A DNA stretch of 49,184 bases from an uncultured Mycoplasmatota bacterium (GTDB lineage Bacteria > Bacillota_I > Bacilli_A > RF39 > UBA660): the NCBI GenBank assembly GCA_947574215.1, contig CANPIX010000007.1, forward strand, positions 1-49,184. The letters are read 5' to 3'. The translations under genes were made by a program, and so were the position numbers. The notes beneath the pieces were generated by a model. That model saw only the letters and a program-made list of their open reading frames with translations, was not told the origin of the DNA and searched no databases. Each line of letters begins with the position of its first letter. Position 1 is the stretch's first letter. Positions 9,424 through 18,613 of the stretch are shown here, in pieces.

Positions 9424-9867
9424 ATGAAGTTAGAAAATTTACCAAAATCAAAAGAAACCAAATCTAGAAAAATTGTTGGACGTGGTCCAGGGTCTGGAAT
9501 GGGTAAAACTTCAACTCATGGAGAAAAAGGACAAAAATCTAGAAGTGGTGCAAGTATTTCAGCTTGGTTTCAAGGTGGTCAATCTCCTTTATATAGAAGA
9601 TTACCAAAAAGAGGTTTTAATAACAAAAGATTTGAAACCAAATACGCTTGTATTAATTTAAGTGATTTAAATACATATTTTAATGATGGGGACGAAGTAA
9701 GTCCTGAAATCTTAAAAGAAAGAGGAATTATAAAAAAACAATTAAGCGGAATTAAAGTTTTAGCAAATGGTAAGTTAGAAAAAAAATTAACAGTAAAAGC
9801 AAATCGTTTTTCTAACGCAGCTATTACTGCTATTGAAGCCGCTGGTGGCAAAACTGAGGTGATTTAA
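9424..9867 (+). CDS. rplO: ribosomal protein L15
   Basis: 147 residues. The Gly/Arg-rich N-terminal half shows GRGPGSGMGKTSTHGEKGQK, and GFNNKRFE follows; the C-terminal half contains KVLANGKLEKKLTVKANRFS and ends IEAAGGKTEVI. It is a late 50S assembly protein. It starts at the base after the rpsE stop and runs directly into secY, so the three genes are contiguous without spacers. Confidence 0.97.
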   Translation: MKLENLPKSKETKSRKIVGRGPGSGMGKTSTHGEKGQKSRSGASISAWFQGGQSPLYRRLPKRGFNNKRFETKYACINLSDLNTYFNDGDEVSPEILKERGIIKKQLSGIKVLANGKLEKKLTVKANRFSNAAITAIEAAGGKTEVI

Positions 9868-11130
9868 ATGGTTCGTCTTTTTGCAAAATTATTTGCTAAA
9901 GAAAACAAAGACTTGCGAAAAAGAATTTATTTCACCCTTTTTGCATTAGGAATATTTTGTTTAGGGACAGGAATTACTATTCCTTGGGCTAGTGTACTGT
10001 ATGAAGAATTAGGATTTTTAGAAATTTTCAATTTAATGAGTGGTGGAGGATTAAGAAGTTTCTCCATATTTGCTCTAGGAGTTAGTCCTTATATAACAGC
10101 ATCCATTATTACCCAACTTCTACAAATGGATATAATTCCGTATTTTAAGGAACTAAAAGAACAAGGGTATGTAGGGCGTCAAAAAATCAACAAAATTAAT
10201 CGTTATTTAGCGATTATATTTGCATTTGTACAAGCATATGTTATTTCCATATTCTACTTAAATACAAATGATGTTATGATAATGCTTAAAACATCTCTAG
10301 TAATGACAGCTGGTACCTCTTTCCTATTGTGGCTAGGGGATCAAATTACAATGAAAGGTATTGGAAATGGTTCCTCTTTGCTAATAATGGCAGGAATTAT
10401 TCAAAGTATGCCTGGAATATTTAGTGGAGCGTTTACAGCTTTCATTACAGCAGGAACTTATAATTTAGGAGTGGGAATAGGATTATTTGTATTATTTATA
10501 ATAATTTATTTGTTAGTACTTATAGGAATCATATGGGTTACACTTGCAGAGAGAAGAATTCCGATTCAGTATGCCAATCATACAACAAGCGCTTATGGAG
10601 CTCAAAGTTCCTTTTTACCAATTAAGATAAATAGTGCTGGTGTGATTCCAGTAATCTTTGCTTCTATTGTATTAACCATACCCTCAACGGTTGCTGGGCT
10701 TTTAAAAAGCAGTGGTGCTACAGAATTTATTAATAAATATATTGTATATACAACTCCAACTGGTTTTATTTTATACGTTTTATTAATTTTGTTTTTTGGA
10801 TATGTTTATACATTTATGATGATGAATCCTGAGGAAATGAGCAAAGATTTAAACAAGCGTGGAGGTTATATTCCAGGGGTACGACCAGGTGGCGATACTT
10901 CAAAATACATTTCAAATTCTCTTGGAAAATTAACCATTGTGGGTTCTCTTTTCTTAGTTGTTTTATCTGGATTACCAATTTTAATGGGAAACATATCAAG
11001 TTTACCAAGTTCAGTAACAATTGGTGGAACAGGAATTTTAATTGTTGTAGGAGTAGCAATTGAAACATACAAACAAATGGAAAGTGGAATTGTAACAAGA
11101 AGTTACAAAAAAAGGAGACATACAAGATAA
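9868..11130 (+). CDS. secY: preprotein translocase subunit SecY
   Basis: 420 residues with about ten hydrophobic segments, matching the ten-helix SecY channel. Recognisable parts are IFALGVSPYITASIITQLLQ (helix 2 and plug area), GNGSSLLIMAGI, the cytosolic loop LAERRIPIQYA and the C-terminal loop GGYIPGVRPGGDTSKY. It forms the plasma membrane channel with SecE and SecG and is the export route for the many anchored proteins in this window. It abuts rplO and overlaps adk by one base. Confidence 0.97.
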   Translation: MVRLFAKLFAKENKDLRKRIYFTLFALGIFCLGTGITIPWASVLYEELGFLEIFNLMSGGGLRSFSIFALGVSPYITASIITQLLQMDIIPYFKELKEQGYVGRQKINKINRYLAIIFAFVQAYVISIFYLNTNDVMIMLKTSLVMTAGTSFLLWLGDQITMKGIGNGSSLLIMAGIIQSMPGIFSGAFTAFITAGTYNLGVGIGLFVLFIIIYLLVLIGIIWVTLAERRIPIQYANHTTSAYGAQSSFLPIKINSAGVIPVIFASIVLTIPSTVAGLLKSSGATEFINKYIVYTTPTGFILYVLLILFFGYVYTFMMMNPEEMSKDLNKRGGYIPGVRPGGDTSKYISNSLGKLTIVGSLFLVVLSGLPILMGNISSLPSSVTIGGTGILIVVGVAIETYKQMESGIVTRSYKKRRHTR

Positions 11131-11789
11131 TGGTAAGCGTTATCTTGATTGCTCCTCCTGCCGCAGGCAAGGGAACGATTAGCAATTTTCTAGTTGAAAC
11201 GTATGGATATAAACATATATCTACCGGTGAACTTTTAAGAAATGTAGCAAAAGAAAATTCTGAAATGGGTTTAAAAATAAAAAGTCTTCTTCAAGCGGGA
11301 ATGTTTGTAAGTGATGAAATAATTTTGCCTTTATTTAAAGAAGAACTTCTAAAATGTAATAATACGCCATTTATCTTAGATGGTATTCCAAGAACAATAG
11401 AGCAAGCTAATTATTTAAATAGTTTGTTTCAAAAAATGAATGTGGATAACTATGCTGTTATTCACATGGACATCGAAAAAGAAGTTTTAGAAAAGCGAGC
11501 TGTGGGTAGAAGAATTTGTCCTTCTTGTAAAAGAAGTTATAATATTTTCTTTGAAAATTTTAAGCCGAAAGAAGAAGGCGTTTGCAATACTTGTCAGCAA
11601 AAACTGATACAAAGAGAAGATGATTCATTCGAAACATTTCAAAAACGTTATGAGACTTACAAAAAAGAGACCGCACCCTTGATAAAATACTATGAACAAA
11701 AAAATAAATTGAAAACGATAAATGCAAATTTAGAGCAAGAGGAAATAATTCGTCATGTTCTAAATATAGTAGAGGTAACAAATGATTAG
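11130..11789 (+). CDS. adk: adenylate kinase, zinc-containing LID, atypical P-loop
   Basis: 219 residues. It catalyses AMP + ATP to 2 ADP. The LID carries four cysteines (CPSCKRSY and CNTCQQKL, residues about 130-155), as in the zinc-stabilised enzymes of Gram-positives. HISTGELLRN and LDGIPRT are the AMP-site motifs. The P-loop reads APPAAGKGT where most adenylate kinases have GxPGAGKGT: both the first and the fourth glycine are alanine, while GKGT is kept. It overlaps secY by one base and map by eight. Confidence 0.93.
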   Translation: MVSVILIAPPAAGKGTISNFLVETYGYKHISTGELLRNVAKENSEMGLKIKSLLQAGMFVSDEIILPLFKEELLKCNNTPFILDGIPRTIEQANYLNSLFQKMNVDNYAVIHMDIEKEVLEKRAVGRRICPSCKRSYNIFFENFKPKEEGVCNTCQQKLIQREDDSFETFQKRYETYKKETAPLIKYYEQKNKLKTINANLEQEEIIRHVLNIVEVTND

Positions 11790-12531
11790 TATTAAAAGTG
11801 AACGTGAAATAGAACTTATGCGTTACGCTGGTCATATCAATTATCTTGCACATGAGGAACTAAAAAAACATATAAAGCCTGGAACAACGACAGAACAATT
11901 GGATAAAATTGCCTACGATTTTATTATAAAACATGAATGTGTTCCATCTTGCTTAGGATACGAAGGATTTCCAAAAAGTATCTGTGTGTCCATAAATGAT
12001 GAAGTTGTGCATGGTATACCAGGAAAAAGAAAAATAAAAAATGGAGATATTGTATCAATAGATTTCTGTGTAAGATATAAAGGATATGAATCGGATTCCG
12101 CTAGAACTTATATAATAGGAAATGTAAATCCGGAAGTAGAAGCATTAGTAGAAAATACAAAGAAAGCCTTACAAATTGGCTTGAGTAAAGTAAAAAGTGG
12201 TGTTAAAATAGGAGACATAAGTCATGCCATCGAGGAATTTGCTCACAAAAAAGGCTTAAGTGTAGTAGAAGATTTAGTAGGACACGGAATTGGTACCAAT
12301 ATGCATGAAGAACCCGATGTTCCTAATTTTGGAAAAGAAGGAACGGGCATAGTATTAAAACCAGGAATGACTTTATCGATTGAACCTATGCTTACTTTAG
12401 GAAGAAAAGAAGTTTGTTTAACCGATCAAGACGACTGGGTCATTGTAACCGAAGACGAAAGTCTAGCAGCACACTTTGAACATACGGTTCTTGTAACCGA
12501 AGAAGGATATGAAATTTTAACAGGAGAATAA
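11782..12531 (+). CDS. map: methionine aminopeptidase, type I
   Basis: 249 residues. The five metal ligands of the pita-bread fold are visible: Asp in SIDFCVRY, Asp in ESDSARTY, His in GHGIGTNMHEEP, Glu in LSIEPM and Glu in HFEHTVLV. It removes the initiator methionine from nascent proteins. The adk-map-infA order is the usual one in Firmicutes. The ATG lies inside the adk end. Confidence 0.96.
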   Translation: MISIKSEREIELMRYAGHINYLAHEELKKHIKPGTTTEQLDKIAYDFIIKHECVPSCLGYEGFPKSICVSINDEVVHGIPGKRKIKNGDIVSIDFCVRYKGYESDSARTYIIGNVNPEVEALVENTKKALQIGLSKVKSGVKIGDISHAIEEFAHKKGLSVVEDLVGHGIGTNMHEEPDVPNFGKEGTGIVLKPGMTLSIEPMLTLGRKEVCLTDQDDWVIVTEDESLAAHFEHTVLVTEEGYEILTGE

Positions 12532-12534
12532 AAT

Positions 12535-12810
12535 ATGGCGAAAAAAAAGATACAAAACAAAAAAATAAGTACTTCAACTGTCAAAACAAATCAAGCAAAA
12601 TCAGATAAAATTGAAGTTGAAGGTAAAGTAGTTGATGTAATAAAAGGTGGAGACTACATTGTTGAACTTTCAAATGGACATACTGTAGAAGCCTACGTTT
12701 CTGGTAAAATGCGCGTTAATATGATACGTATTCTACCAGGTGATACAGTAACCATAGAACTTTCGCCTTACGACTTAACACGTGGGCGCATAACATGGAA
12801 CAAAAGATAA
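12535..12810 (+). CDS. infA: translation initiation factor IF-1 with a basic N-terminal extension
   Basis: 91 residues, against about 72 normally. Residues 27-91 are the S1-like OB fold ([20 protein letters not shown], then [29 protein letters not shown]). The first 25 residues are Lys/Thr/Asn-rich and are not part of the family core. The next in-frame Met is far inside the fold, so the extension appears genuine. IF-1 blocks the A site during initiation. Confidence 0.95.
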   Translation: MAKKKIQNKKISTSTVKTNQAKSDKIEVEGKVVDVIKGGDYIVELSNGHTVEAYVSGKMRVNMIRILPGDTVTIELSPYDLTRGRITWNKR

Positions 12811-12827
12811 TGGAGGTAAAGATTTAG

Positions 12828-12944
12828 ATGAAAAAAAGACCATCAGTAAAACCAATATGCAATAAGTGTAAAAAAATAAGAAGAAAAGGAAAATTAATGG
12901 TTATTTGTGAAAATCCAAAACACAAACAAACCCAAGGAAAATAG
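12828..12944 (+). CDS. rpmJ: ribosomal protein L36, zinc-binding type
   Basis: 38 residues: [16 protein letters not shown], then [18 protein letters not shown], ending TQGK. The zinc ligands are Cys11, Cys14, Cys27 and His32. A GGAGG site at 12812-12816 precedes the ATG. It lies between infA and rpsM, its classic place. L36 is the smallest 50S protein. Confidence 0.95.
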   Translation: MKKRPSVKPICNKCKKIRRKGKLMVICENPKHKQTQGK

Positions 12945-12953
12945 GAGGTATTT

Positions 12954-13328
12954 ATGGCAAGAATTAAGAATATTGAATTACCAAACGAAAAACACGTTTG
13001 TATTGGACTTACAGCGATTTATGGTGTAGGAAGAAGCCTTGCAAAAACAATTTGTGAAAATGCGGGAGTAGATACTACAAAAAAAATTAAAGATTTAACG
13101 GATGATGAAATTTCAAAATTACGTAAAGAAATAGATAAATACGATGTAGAAGGTGAATTACGTCGTGATGTACAAATGTCTATTAAAAATAAAATGGAAA
13201 TTAATTGCTATCAAGGTACTCGTCATAAAAAAGGGTTACCAGTAAGAGGACAAAGAACAAGCAGAAATGCTCGTACTCGTAAAGGTAAAGGTAAAGTAGT
13301 AGCAAATAAGAAAAAAGTAGGAAAATAG
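12954..13328 (+). CDS. rpsM: ribosomal protein S13
   Basis: 124 residues. The helix-two-turn-helix region [18 protein letters not shown] and the C-terminal signature [18 protein letters not shown] are both present, followed by the basic tail that contacts P-site tRNA. It forms bridge B1 with the 50S subunit and starts the alpha part of the operon. Confidence 0.97.
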   Translation: MARIKNIELPNEKHVCIGLTAIYGVGRSLAKTICENAGVDTTKKIKDLTDDEISKLRKEIDKYDVEGELRRDVQMSIKNKMEINCYQGTRHKKGLPVRGQRTSRNARTRKGKGKVVANKKKVGK

Positions 13329-13338
13329 GAGGTAAATC

Positions 13339-13725
13339 ATGGCATATAACAGAAGAAAAAGAAAAGTTAAGAAAAATATTCCTGAAGCCATTTGTCATAT
13401 ACAATGTACATACAATAATACAATTGTAACCATTGCAGAAAAAAATGGAAATGTAATTAGTTGGGCTTCAAGTGGAACAATTGGTTATAAAGGAAGTAAA
13501 AAGAAAACTCCTTATGCTGCAGGTATGGCCGCAGAAGCTGCTGCAAAGTCAGCTCATGATAATGCTGGGGTAATAAAAGTTGATGTTGAAGTAATGGGGC
13601 TAGGTTCTGGAAAGGATACAGCAATTCGTTCTTTACAAGCAGCAGGACTAGAAGTTGTAAGTATTAATGATAAAACTCCAGTTCCACACAACGGTTGCCG
13701 TCCGCCAAAACGTCCTAGAAATTAA
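13339..13725 (+). CDS. rpsK: ribosomal protein S11
   Basis: 128 residues. It has [39 protein letters not shown] and the invariant ending [17 protein letters not shown]11 lies on the 30S platform near the mRNA exit. The gap to rpoA is 24 bases with a GAAAGGAAAAA site. Confidence 0.98.
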   Translation: MAYNRRKRKVKKNIPEAICHIQCTYNNTIVTIAEKNGNVISWASSGTIGYKGSKKKTPYAAGMAAEAAAKSAHDNAGVIKVDVEVMGLGSGKDTAIRSLQAAGLEVVSINDKTPVPHNGCRPPKRPRN

Positions 13726-13749
13726 TGATTGAAAGGAAAAAAGTAGAAA

Positions 13750-14694
13750 ATGATTAAATTTGAAAAACCAGAATACAAAATAACAGAGTATGCAACAGAT
13801 TCTCATTATGGAGAATTTACACTAGAACCTTTAGAAAGAGGATTTGGAACTACGATTGGTAATGCTCTTAGAAGAGTAATGTTATCAAGTTTACCTGGAT
13901 GTGCTTTTACAAGTGTTAAAATTGAAGGCGTTTTGCACGAATTCCAAAAAATTGAAGGAGTGTACGAAGACGTTACCAGTATTATTTTGGCACTTAAAGG
14001 AGTTGTACTTAAAAATCATACAGAAGAAAATAAGGTTGTACACTTACGCAAATCTACACCAGGCCCAGTACTTGCTGGAGATATTGAAGTTGATGCTGAT
14101 TTAGAAATTATTAATAAAGAATTAGTGATTTGTAACCTTGTAGAAGGTGGTAAAATCGATATGGAATTAACTGTTTCTAACGGTAAAGGGTATGTGGATG
14201 CAAAAGAAAATCAAGCATTATTTGATAGTAAAAAAGTAGGAGTCATTGCGATTGATTCTTTGTATTCTCCTGTTGAAAAAGTAGCATACGAAACAGAAAA
14301 TGCTCGTGTTGGACATAGTGAAAATTATGATAAATTGATTATGAAGATCAATACCAATGGAAGTATTACTCCAGAAGAAGCAATGGCACTATCTGCTAAA
14401 ATTTTAATTGAACATTTTAATATTGTAGCTGATTTAAATACTATAAGTGATGTTTCAGGATTGATGGCAGAAAAGAAAGTAGATACAATTACCAAAACAT
14501 TAGAAACTCCAATTGAAGAAATAGAATTTTCTGTTAGAGCATATAATTGTTTGAAAAGAGCTGGAATTCATACGGTTCAGGATTTAATTTCAAAACGAGA
14601 AGTAGAAGTTACAAAAATACGTAATTTAGGTAAAAAATCATTAAAAGAAGTTTTAGACAAAGTTGTTGAAATGGGACTTAAGTTCCACGAATAG
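13750..14694 (+). CDS. rpoA: RNA polymerase subunit alpha
   Basis: 314 residues. The N-terminal dimerisation domain (residues 1 to about 230) contains EPLERGFGTTIGNALRRVML. The C-terminal DNA-binding domain (about 245-314) has RAYNCLKRAGIHTVQDLISK and KIRNLGKKSLKEV, with the helix-hairpin-helix that contacts UP elements and activators. It nucleates core RNA polymerase assembly. The position between rpsK and rplQ is universal. Confidence 0.98.
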   Translation: MIKFEKPEYKITEYATDSHYGEFTLEPLERGFGTTIGNALRRVMLSSLPGCAFTSVKIEGVLHEFQKIEGVYEDVTSIILALKGVVLKNHTEENKVVHLRKSTPGPVLAGDIEVDADLEIINKELVICNLVEGGKIDMELTVSNGKGYVDAKENQALFDSKKVGVIAIDSLYSPVEKVAYETENARVGHSENYDKLIMKINTNGSITPEEAMALSAKILIEHFNIVADLNTISDVSGLMAEKKVDTITKTLETPIEEIEFSVRAYNCLKRAGIHTVQDLISKREVEVTKIRNLGKKSLKEVLDKVVEMGLKFHE

Positions 14695-14704
14695 GAGGTA
14701 AATC

Positions 14705-15046
14705 ATGGCATATAGAAAAATTGGAAGAGAAACAAGACAAAGACATAGCGTTTTTGCAGGACTTACAGTTGATGTTATTTTAAATGAAGGAATTACGACT
14801 ACAGAAGCCAAAGCAAAAGAAGTTCGTAAGTTTGTAGATAAAATGATTACTTATGGAAAACGTGGTACTTTAGTATCTCGTAGAAAAGCATTAGCTTTTG
14901 TTTATAATAACAAGACTTGTGTAGATAAAGTTTTTAATGAGCTTGCTAAGCGTTATGAAAATCGTAATGGTGGTTATACAAGAATTATTAAACTAAAAGA
15001 AAGAATCGGCGACGATGCTTTAGAAGTAAGATTAGAATTGGTCTAG
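14705..15046 (+). CDS. rplQ: ribosomal protein L17
   Basis: 113 residues. RETRQRHSVFAGLTVDVILN near the start and EVRKFVDKMITYGKRGTL are diagnostic. L17 sits near the exit tunnel. It closes the operon: the terminator stem starts within its last codons, so its TAG at 15044-15046 is part of the hairpin. Confidence 0.97.
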   Translation: MAYRKIGRETRQRHSVFAGLTVDVILNEGITTTEAKAKEVRKFVDKMITYGKRGTLVSRRKALAFVYNNKTCVDKVFNELAKRYENRNGGYTRIIKLKERIGDDALEVRLELV

Positions 15047-15066
15047 AAAATAGACTGATTTTTTTT
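15036..15066 (+). terminator. intrinsic terminator of the ribosomal operon, overlapping the rplQ stop
   Basis: AATTGGTCTA (15036-15045) pairs with TAGACTGATT (15051-15060) over 10 bp including two G-T wobbles, with loop GAAAA and a T run at 15059-15066. The stop codon bridges stem and loop. Confidence 0.8.
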
Positions 15067-15108
15067 ATGTCGTAAAACAAGAAATCCCTGTTAAAACAAA
15101 AGAAAATA

Positions 15109-15117
15109 TGATACTAT
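15109..15117 (+). promoter_or_regulatory. extended -10 promoter for the secreted protein at 15142
   Basis: TGATACTAT at 15109-15117 is an extended -10 (TGn plus TACTAT). The -35 is poor; the best candidate is TTAAAA at 15091-15096 with a short 15-base spacer. It lies between the operon terminator and the gene. Confidence 0.45.
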
Positions 15118-15141
15118 TAAAATAGAAAAGAGGCATAGAAA

Positions 15142-16191
15142 ATGAAAGAGAAAAAAATAAAAAAAAGATTGATTATAGGAAGTATTGTAGGGATTATTCT
15201 TTTACTAGGCGGGATTTATCTGTATAAAACGTATGCCTTGTATGAAGAAAAGAAAGAGTTTAATATTTTAAAAGGAAAAGTAGGTGATTTTAGTACTTCA
15301 AAAGACGTAACCTTAGCGTCAGTTATTGATGGAAATCCCAGTGATAAAATTCCTAAGAAAAATGAAGGGTATATTTTTGAAAGTGTTTCTTGTGATAATA
15401 AAGCAGAAGCCATTTGGGATGTGGACAAATGGGGTATATTTGTTAGTAATTTAACTACGAGCAGAACAACTTGTACAATAAATTTTAATGGTGTATTTAA
15501 AGATTTAGTACACCTAATAAATAGTAGTGCAACAAATATGGAAGAACTTTTAAAAAATAATGAAGACATCGAAAAAATAATTCAAAATAAGGAGGCGATG
15601 GAGCTTATTGCTAATAACCAAAGTTTAGCAAATTTAATTACAGGAAATGAAAATTATTCAGTTGAAATAGCCAAAAAATTCTTGTCTTCTACCGTTATTA
15701 GTGAAGAAGCCAAATACAACGCCGGATTACCTTGCTATTTATTTTTGAATGAAAAATATTCTTCTTTTTTAGGTGATTTTACTAATAAAATGGAAAAAGG
15801 TGTGGAAGCATCGTCTTATGATGATTATGGAAATGGACGAATAAATCTTTCACATCGGAATACCATATACACTAAAATTAGTAATAGCCCTTTAAATTTA
15901 GAACATTATAACACTCTAGAAATGTATTATCATCATTACACAAACAATACTTCCTTAAAAGGAATGACCATGTTAGGAGTTGTACCTTCTAAAGAGGATG
16001 AGTGGTTTGATACTAATAAGTGGACGGTTTCTAACGTAGAAGTTTTTGAAAACACTGAAAAAAATACTACTTTGACGGCAGATATTAGCAACATAAATGA
16101 TAACCAACATTTAAAATTGTGGTTTAAGCATAATGGAGAAGTAGAAGCGTATACAATATACAATCAAATATACACAATAGCTCTTTATTAA
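15142..16191 (+). CDS. exported protein with N-terminal anchor and TYALYE signature
   Basis: 349 residues. A basic start (MKEKKIKKRL) leads into a hydrophobic segment at residues 11-26 and then YKTYALYEEKKEFNILKGKV. This resembles the anchor plus SYA/TYA pattern of other secreted proteins in this genome (SFAF at 30921, SYAYF at 31401). Residues 30-115 look like a beta-rich N-domain with two cysteines (SVSCDN and RTTCTINF) that may form a disulfide. The C-terminal part contains an Asn-rich helical region and a distinct domain around NGRINLSHRNTIY. The function is unknown; a cell-surface role is inferred. Confidence 0.65.
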   Translation: MKEKKIKKRLIIGSIVGIILLLGGIYLYKTYALYEEKKEFNILKGKVGDFSTSKDVTLASVIDGNPSDKIPKKNEGYIFESVSCDNKAEAIWDVDKWGIFVSNLTTSRTTCTINFNGVFKDLVHLINSSATNMEELLKNNEDIEKIIQNKEAMELIANNQSLANLITGNENYSVEIAKKFLSSTVISEEAKYNAGLPCYLFLNEKYSSFLGDFTNKMEKGVEASSYDDYGNGRINLSHRNTIYTKISNSPLNLEHYNTLEMYYHHYTNNTSLKGMTMLGVVPSKEDEWFDTNKWTVSNVEVFENTEKNTTLTADISNINDNQHLKLWFKHNGEVEAYTIYNQIYTIALY

Positions 16192-16270
16192 ATTGAATTA
16201 AAAAAATATCTTTTGTATAAATTCCAAATATTTCAAACATTATATACATAGAATGTACTAGGAGGATATT

Positions 16271-18427
16271 ATGTTTGATAATTATGGAATCGAAATAGCA
16301 CAAATTTTTAAAAAAGCGGAAGAATTACGTAGAAGTTTAAAGCATCCTTATGTAGGAAGCGAACATTTACTTCTTGCTCTTTTAAAAGAGGAAAATGATG
16401 TTAGTAAAAAATTGAAAACACATGGACTTACTTATAAAATTTTTGAAAATGAATTAATAAATGTCGTAGGGAAATCAAACAAAGATACTGATTTTGTCTT
16501 ATACACACCTCTTCTAAAAAGAATTATTGAAGGCGCTACAAATGATGCCAATGAAAATAATGATGGTAAAGTAACAGAACGTCATTTGTTTTTGGCTATG
16601 CTAGAAGAAGGGGAAGGAATTGCAATTCGTATATTACTTGGCTTAAATATCGATTTAGATCAAATATATGAAGATCTAAAATTTACCCTAGTGGGAAATA
16701 AAAACAATAAATTGGAAATTTTAGAAATTGGAAACAATTTAAATAAAAATGTAGACAAAAAAGAAAGAGTCATTGGTAGAGAGGAAGAAATTTCGCTTGT
16801 AATTGAAGCTTTGTTGCGTAAGAAAAAAAGTAATCCTTTGCTTATAGGAAAAGCAGGAGTTGGAAAAACGGCTATAATAGAAGAACTAGCGAGACGAATG
16901 GAATCAGGTCTTGTACCAAATGAATTGCTTGGCAAAACAATTGTCATGCTAGAAATGGGAGCGTTAGTTTCTGGAACAAAATATCGTGGGGAATTTGAAG
17001 AACGTCTAACAAAAATTATAAAAGAAGTTATAGAAAACAAAAACATTATTTTGTTTATTGATGAAATTCATACAATGATAAATGCAGGAGGGGCCGAAGG
17101 GGCAATCAATGCCGCTGATATATTAAAACCTTATTTAGCTAGAGGAGACATAAAAGTAATTGGGGCGACTACTACAGAGGAATATTACAATTCGATTTAC
17201 AAAGATAAAGCTTTAGAAAGAAGATTTTATGCGATACAAGTTAGTGAACCAGATCTAGAAAAAACCAAAGAAATTTTATTAGGAGTAAAAGAGGAATACG
17301 AATCGCATCACAACTTAGTAATCAGTGAAGAAAATATAAACGATATCGTTAAATATGCAGACAAATATATAAAAACTAAAAGTAACCCAGATAAATCTTT
17401 AGATTTGTTAGATATGATTTGTGCAAGACAAAAAGTAAAGAAAATATCTTTTCAAGAATTGGAACAATTGAATCAAAGAATAGAAAAACTCAAAAAAGAA
17501 AAAAATATAGCCATTCAAAATAATGATTATGATCTAGCTATGCGTTTAAAAGAACAAGAAAACTTATTAAATCTACAACTAGAAAAAAAAGCAAAGACGA
17601 AAAATACTTTAATTACTAAAAAAGATATTTTAGAAACTTTAGAAAAGAAAGTTAATGTTCCTATGTTAGAAAATAAAAAAGCAATTTTTTTAAAAATTAA
17701 AACCAGTTTACAAAAAAATATTTTAGGTCAGAAGAGTGCCATAGAAAAAATTCTACAAAACATATGGATAAAACTAAATGAAAATTCAAAACCATGCGCA
17801 TTACTATTAAATGGTCCAAGTGGAGTTGGAAAAACGGAAACCGTTAAATGTATTTCTGAAAGTTTAGAGAAAAGCAATTTTATTCGGTTGGACATGAGTG
17901 AATACAACTTGGATACATCTGTAAATAAACTTCTTGGAGTTTCAGCAGGCTATGTTGGTTACGAAGATGCTTTTATTTTTCGAAGTGTGATGGATAATCC
18001 TTATTCTATCATTTTAGTGGATGAAATTGAAAAAGCGCATCCTCGTGTAATGAATTTATTTTTGCAAATTATGGATGAAGGTTTTATAACGAGTGCAAAA
18101 GGAGAAAAAATTGATTTTTCAAATACTATGATTTTTATGACAAGTAATGTAATTTCCAATAATAAAGTTGGTTTTACAGAAAATGAAAATCATACTCTTA
18201 CAGAATACTTTAGTAAAGAATTTTTAGGACGATTTACAGATATTATTTCATTTCAACCTTTAGCGGATTCTATTTTAAAAGAATACACTAAAATGCATTT
18301 GACGAACAAAAATGTAAAATATGAAAAAATTAAAAAAGAAGCAGAATGCGATAAATACGGTCTTCGTAACTTAAAAAATTTAATAAAAAAATACAATTGT
18401 GAAATTGATATTGAAATTCCACTTTAG
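16271..18427 (+). CDS. clpC: ClpC-type AAA+ unfoldase of the Clp protease
   Basis: 718 residues, shorter than the usual 810 or so. Domains in order: double Clp-N repeat (1-150), first AAA with Walker A GKAGVGKT (193-200) and Walker B ILFIDEIHT, a UVR-like middle segment (about 400-433), second AAA with GPSGVGKTE (about 515) and Walker B ILVDEIEKAHP. The tripeptide VGF in NNKVGFTENE matches the ClpP-binding loop, so it probably feeds ClpP. The missing length is mostly at the C-terminus, where the D2 small domain is compact (YGLRNLKNLIKKY). No ctsR, mcsA or mcsB gene and no CtsR operator are seen next to it. A GGAGG site precedes the ATG. Confidence 0.9.
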   Translation: MFDNYGIEIAQIFKKAEELRRSLKHPYVGSEHLLLALLKEENDVSKKLKTHGLTYKIFENELINVVGKSNKDTDFVLYTPLLKRIIEGATNDANENNDGKVTERHLFLAMLEEGEGIAIRILLGLNIDLDQIYEDLKFTLVGNKNNKLEILEIGNNLNKNVDKKERVIGREEEISLVIEALLRKKKSNPLLIGKAGVGKTAIIEELARRMESGLVPNELLGKTIVMLEMGALVSGTKYRGEFEERLTKIIKEVIENKNIILFIDEIHTMINAGGAEGAINAADILKPYLARGDIKVIGATTTEEYYNSIYKDKALERRFYAIQVSEPDLEKTKEILLGVKEEYESHHNLVISEENINDIVKYADKYIKTKSNPDKSLDLLDMICARQKVKKISFQELEQLNQRIEKLKKEKNIAIQNNDYDLAMRLKEQENLLNLQLEKKAKTKNTLITKKDILETLEKKVNVPMLENKKAIFLKIKTSLQKNILGQKSAIEKILQNIWIKLNENSKPCALLLNGPSGVGKTETVKCISESLEKSNFIRLDMSEYNLDTSVNKLLGVSAGYVGYEDAFIFRSVMDNPYSIILVDEIEKAHPRVMNLFLQIMDEGFITSAKGEKIDFSNTMIFMTSNVISNNKVGFTENENHTLTEYFSKEFLGRFTDIISFQPLADSILKEYTKMHLTNKNVKYEKIKKEAECDKYGLRNLKNLIKKYNCEIDIEIPL

Positions 18428-18485
18428 AGTATGCTATGATGTAGAAGTAATAAATTGATTGCAATTTTAGAATTATTACAATTTT

Positions 18486-18516
18486 CTTATTTATGGTCAA
18501 AGCATAAATAAGTTTT
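18486..18516 (+). terminator. hairpin after clpC, possible weak terminator
   Basis: CTTATTTATG (18486-18495) and CATAAATAAG (18503-18512) form a perfect 10-bp stem with a 7-base loop, followed by only four T. It may end clpC transcripts, protect them, or be part of a small RNA together with the next hairpin. Confidence 0.5.
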
Positions 18517-18521
18517 AATGA

Positions 18522-18553
18522 AAATAGTTTAGAACGCTTTCTAGACTATTTTT
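18522..18553 (+). terminator. intrinsic terminator between clpC and gltX
   Basis: AAATAGTTTAGAA (18522-18534) pairs with TTCTAGACTATTT (18539-18551) over 13 bp with one G-T wobble, loop CGCT, then a T run to 18553. It is stronger than the hairpin just upstream. Confidence 0.8.
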
Positions 18554-18569
18554 CTTTTTCCTTAAATTA

Positions 18570-18578
18570 TGATATACT
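18570..18578 (+). promoter_or_regulatory. extended -10 promoter of the gltX-cysS genes
   Basis: TGATATACT at 18570-18578 is an extended -10 with a near-consensus hexamer. It lies just downstream of the terminator; no good -35 is seen. Confidence 0.55.
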
Positions 18579-18613
18579 ACTCGTAAGAAAAAGCTAAAGA
18601 AAGGAGTCTTAAT

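Noticed and set aside
16190-16270. CtsR operator before clpC
   Set aside because: No tandem GTCAAA heptads are present; only a weak promoter-like TTGTAT and TATATA with poor spacing is seen.
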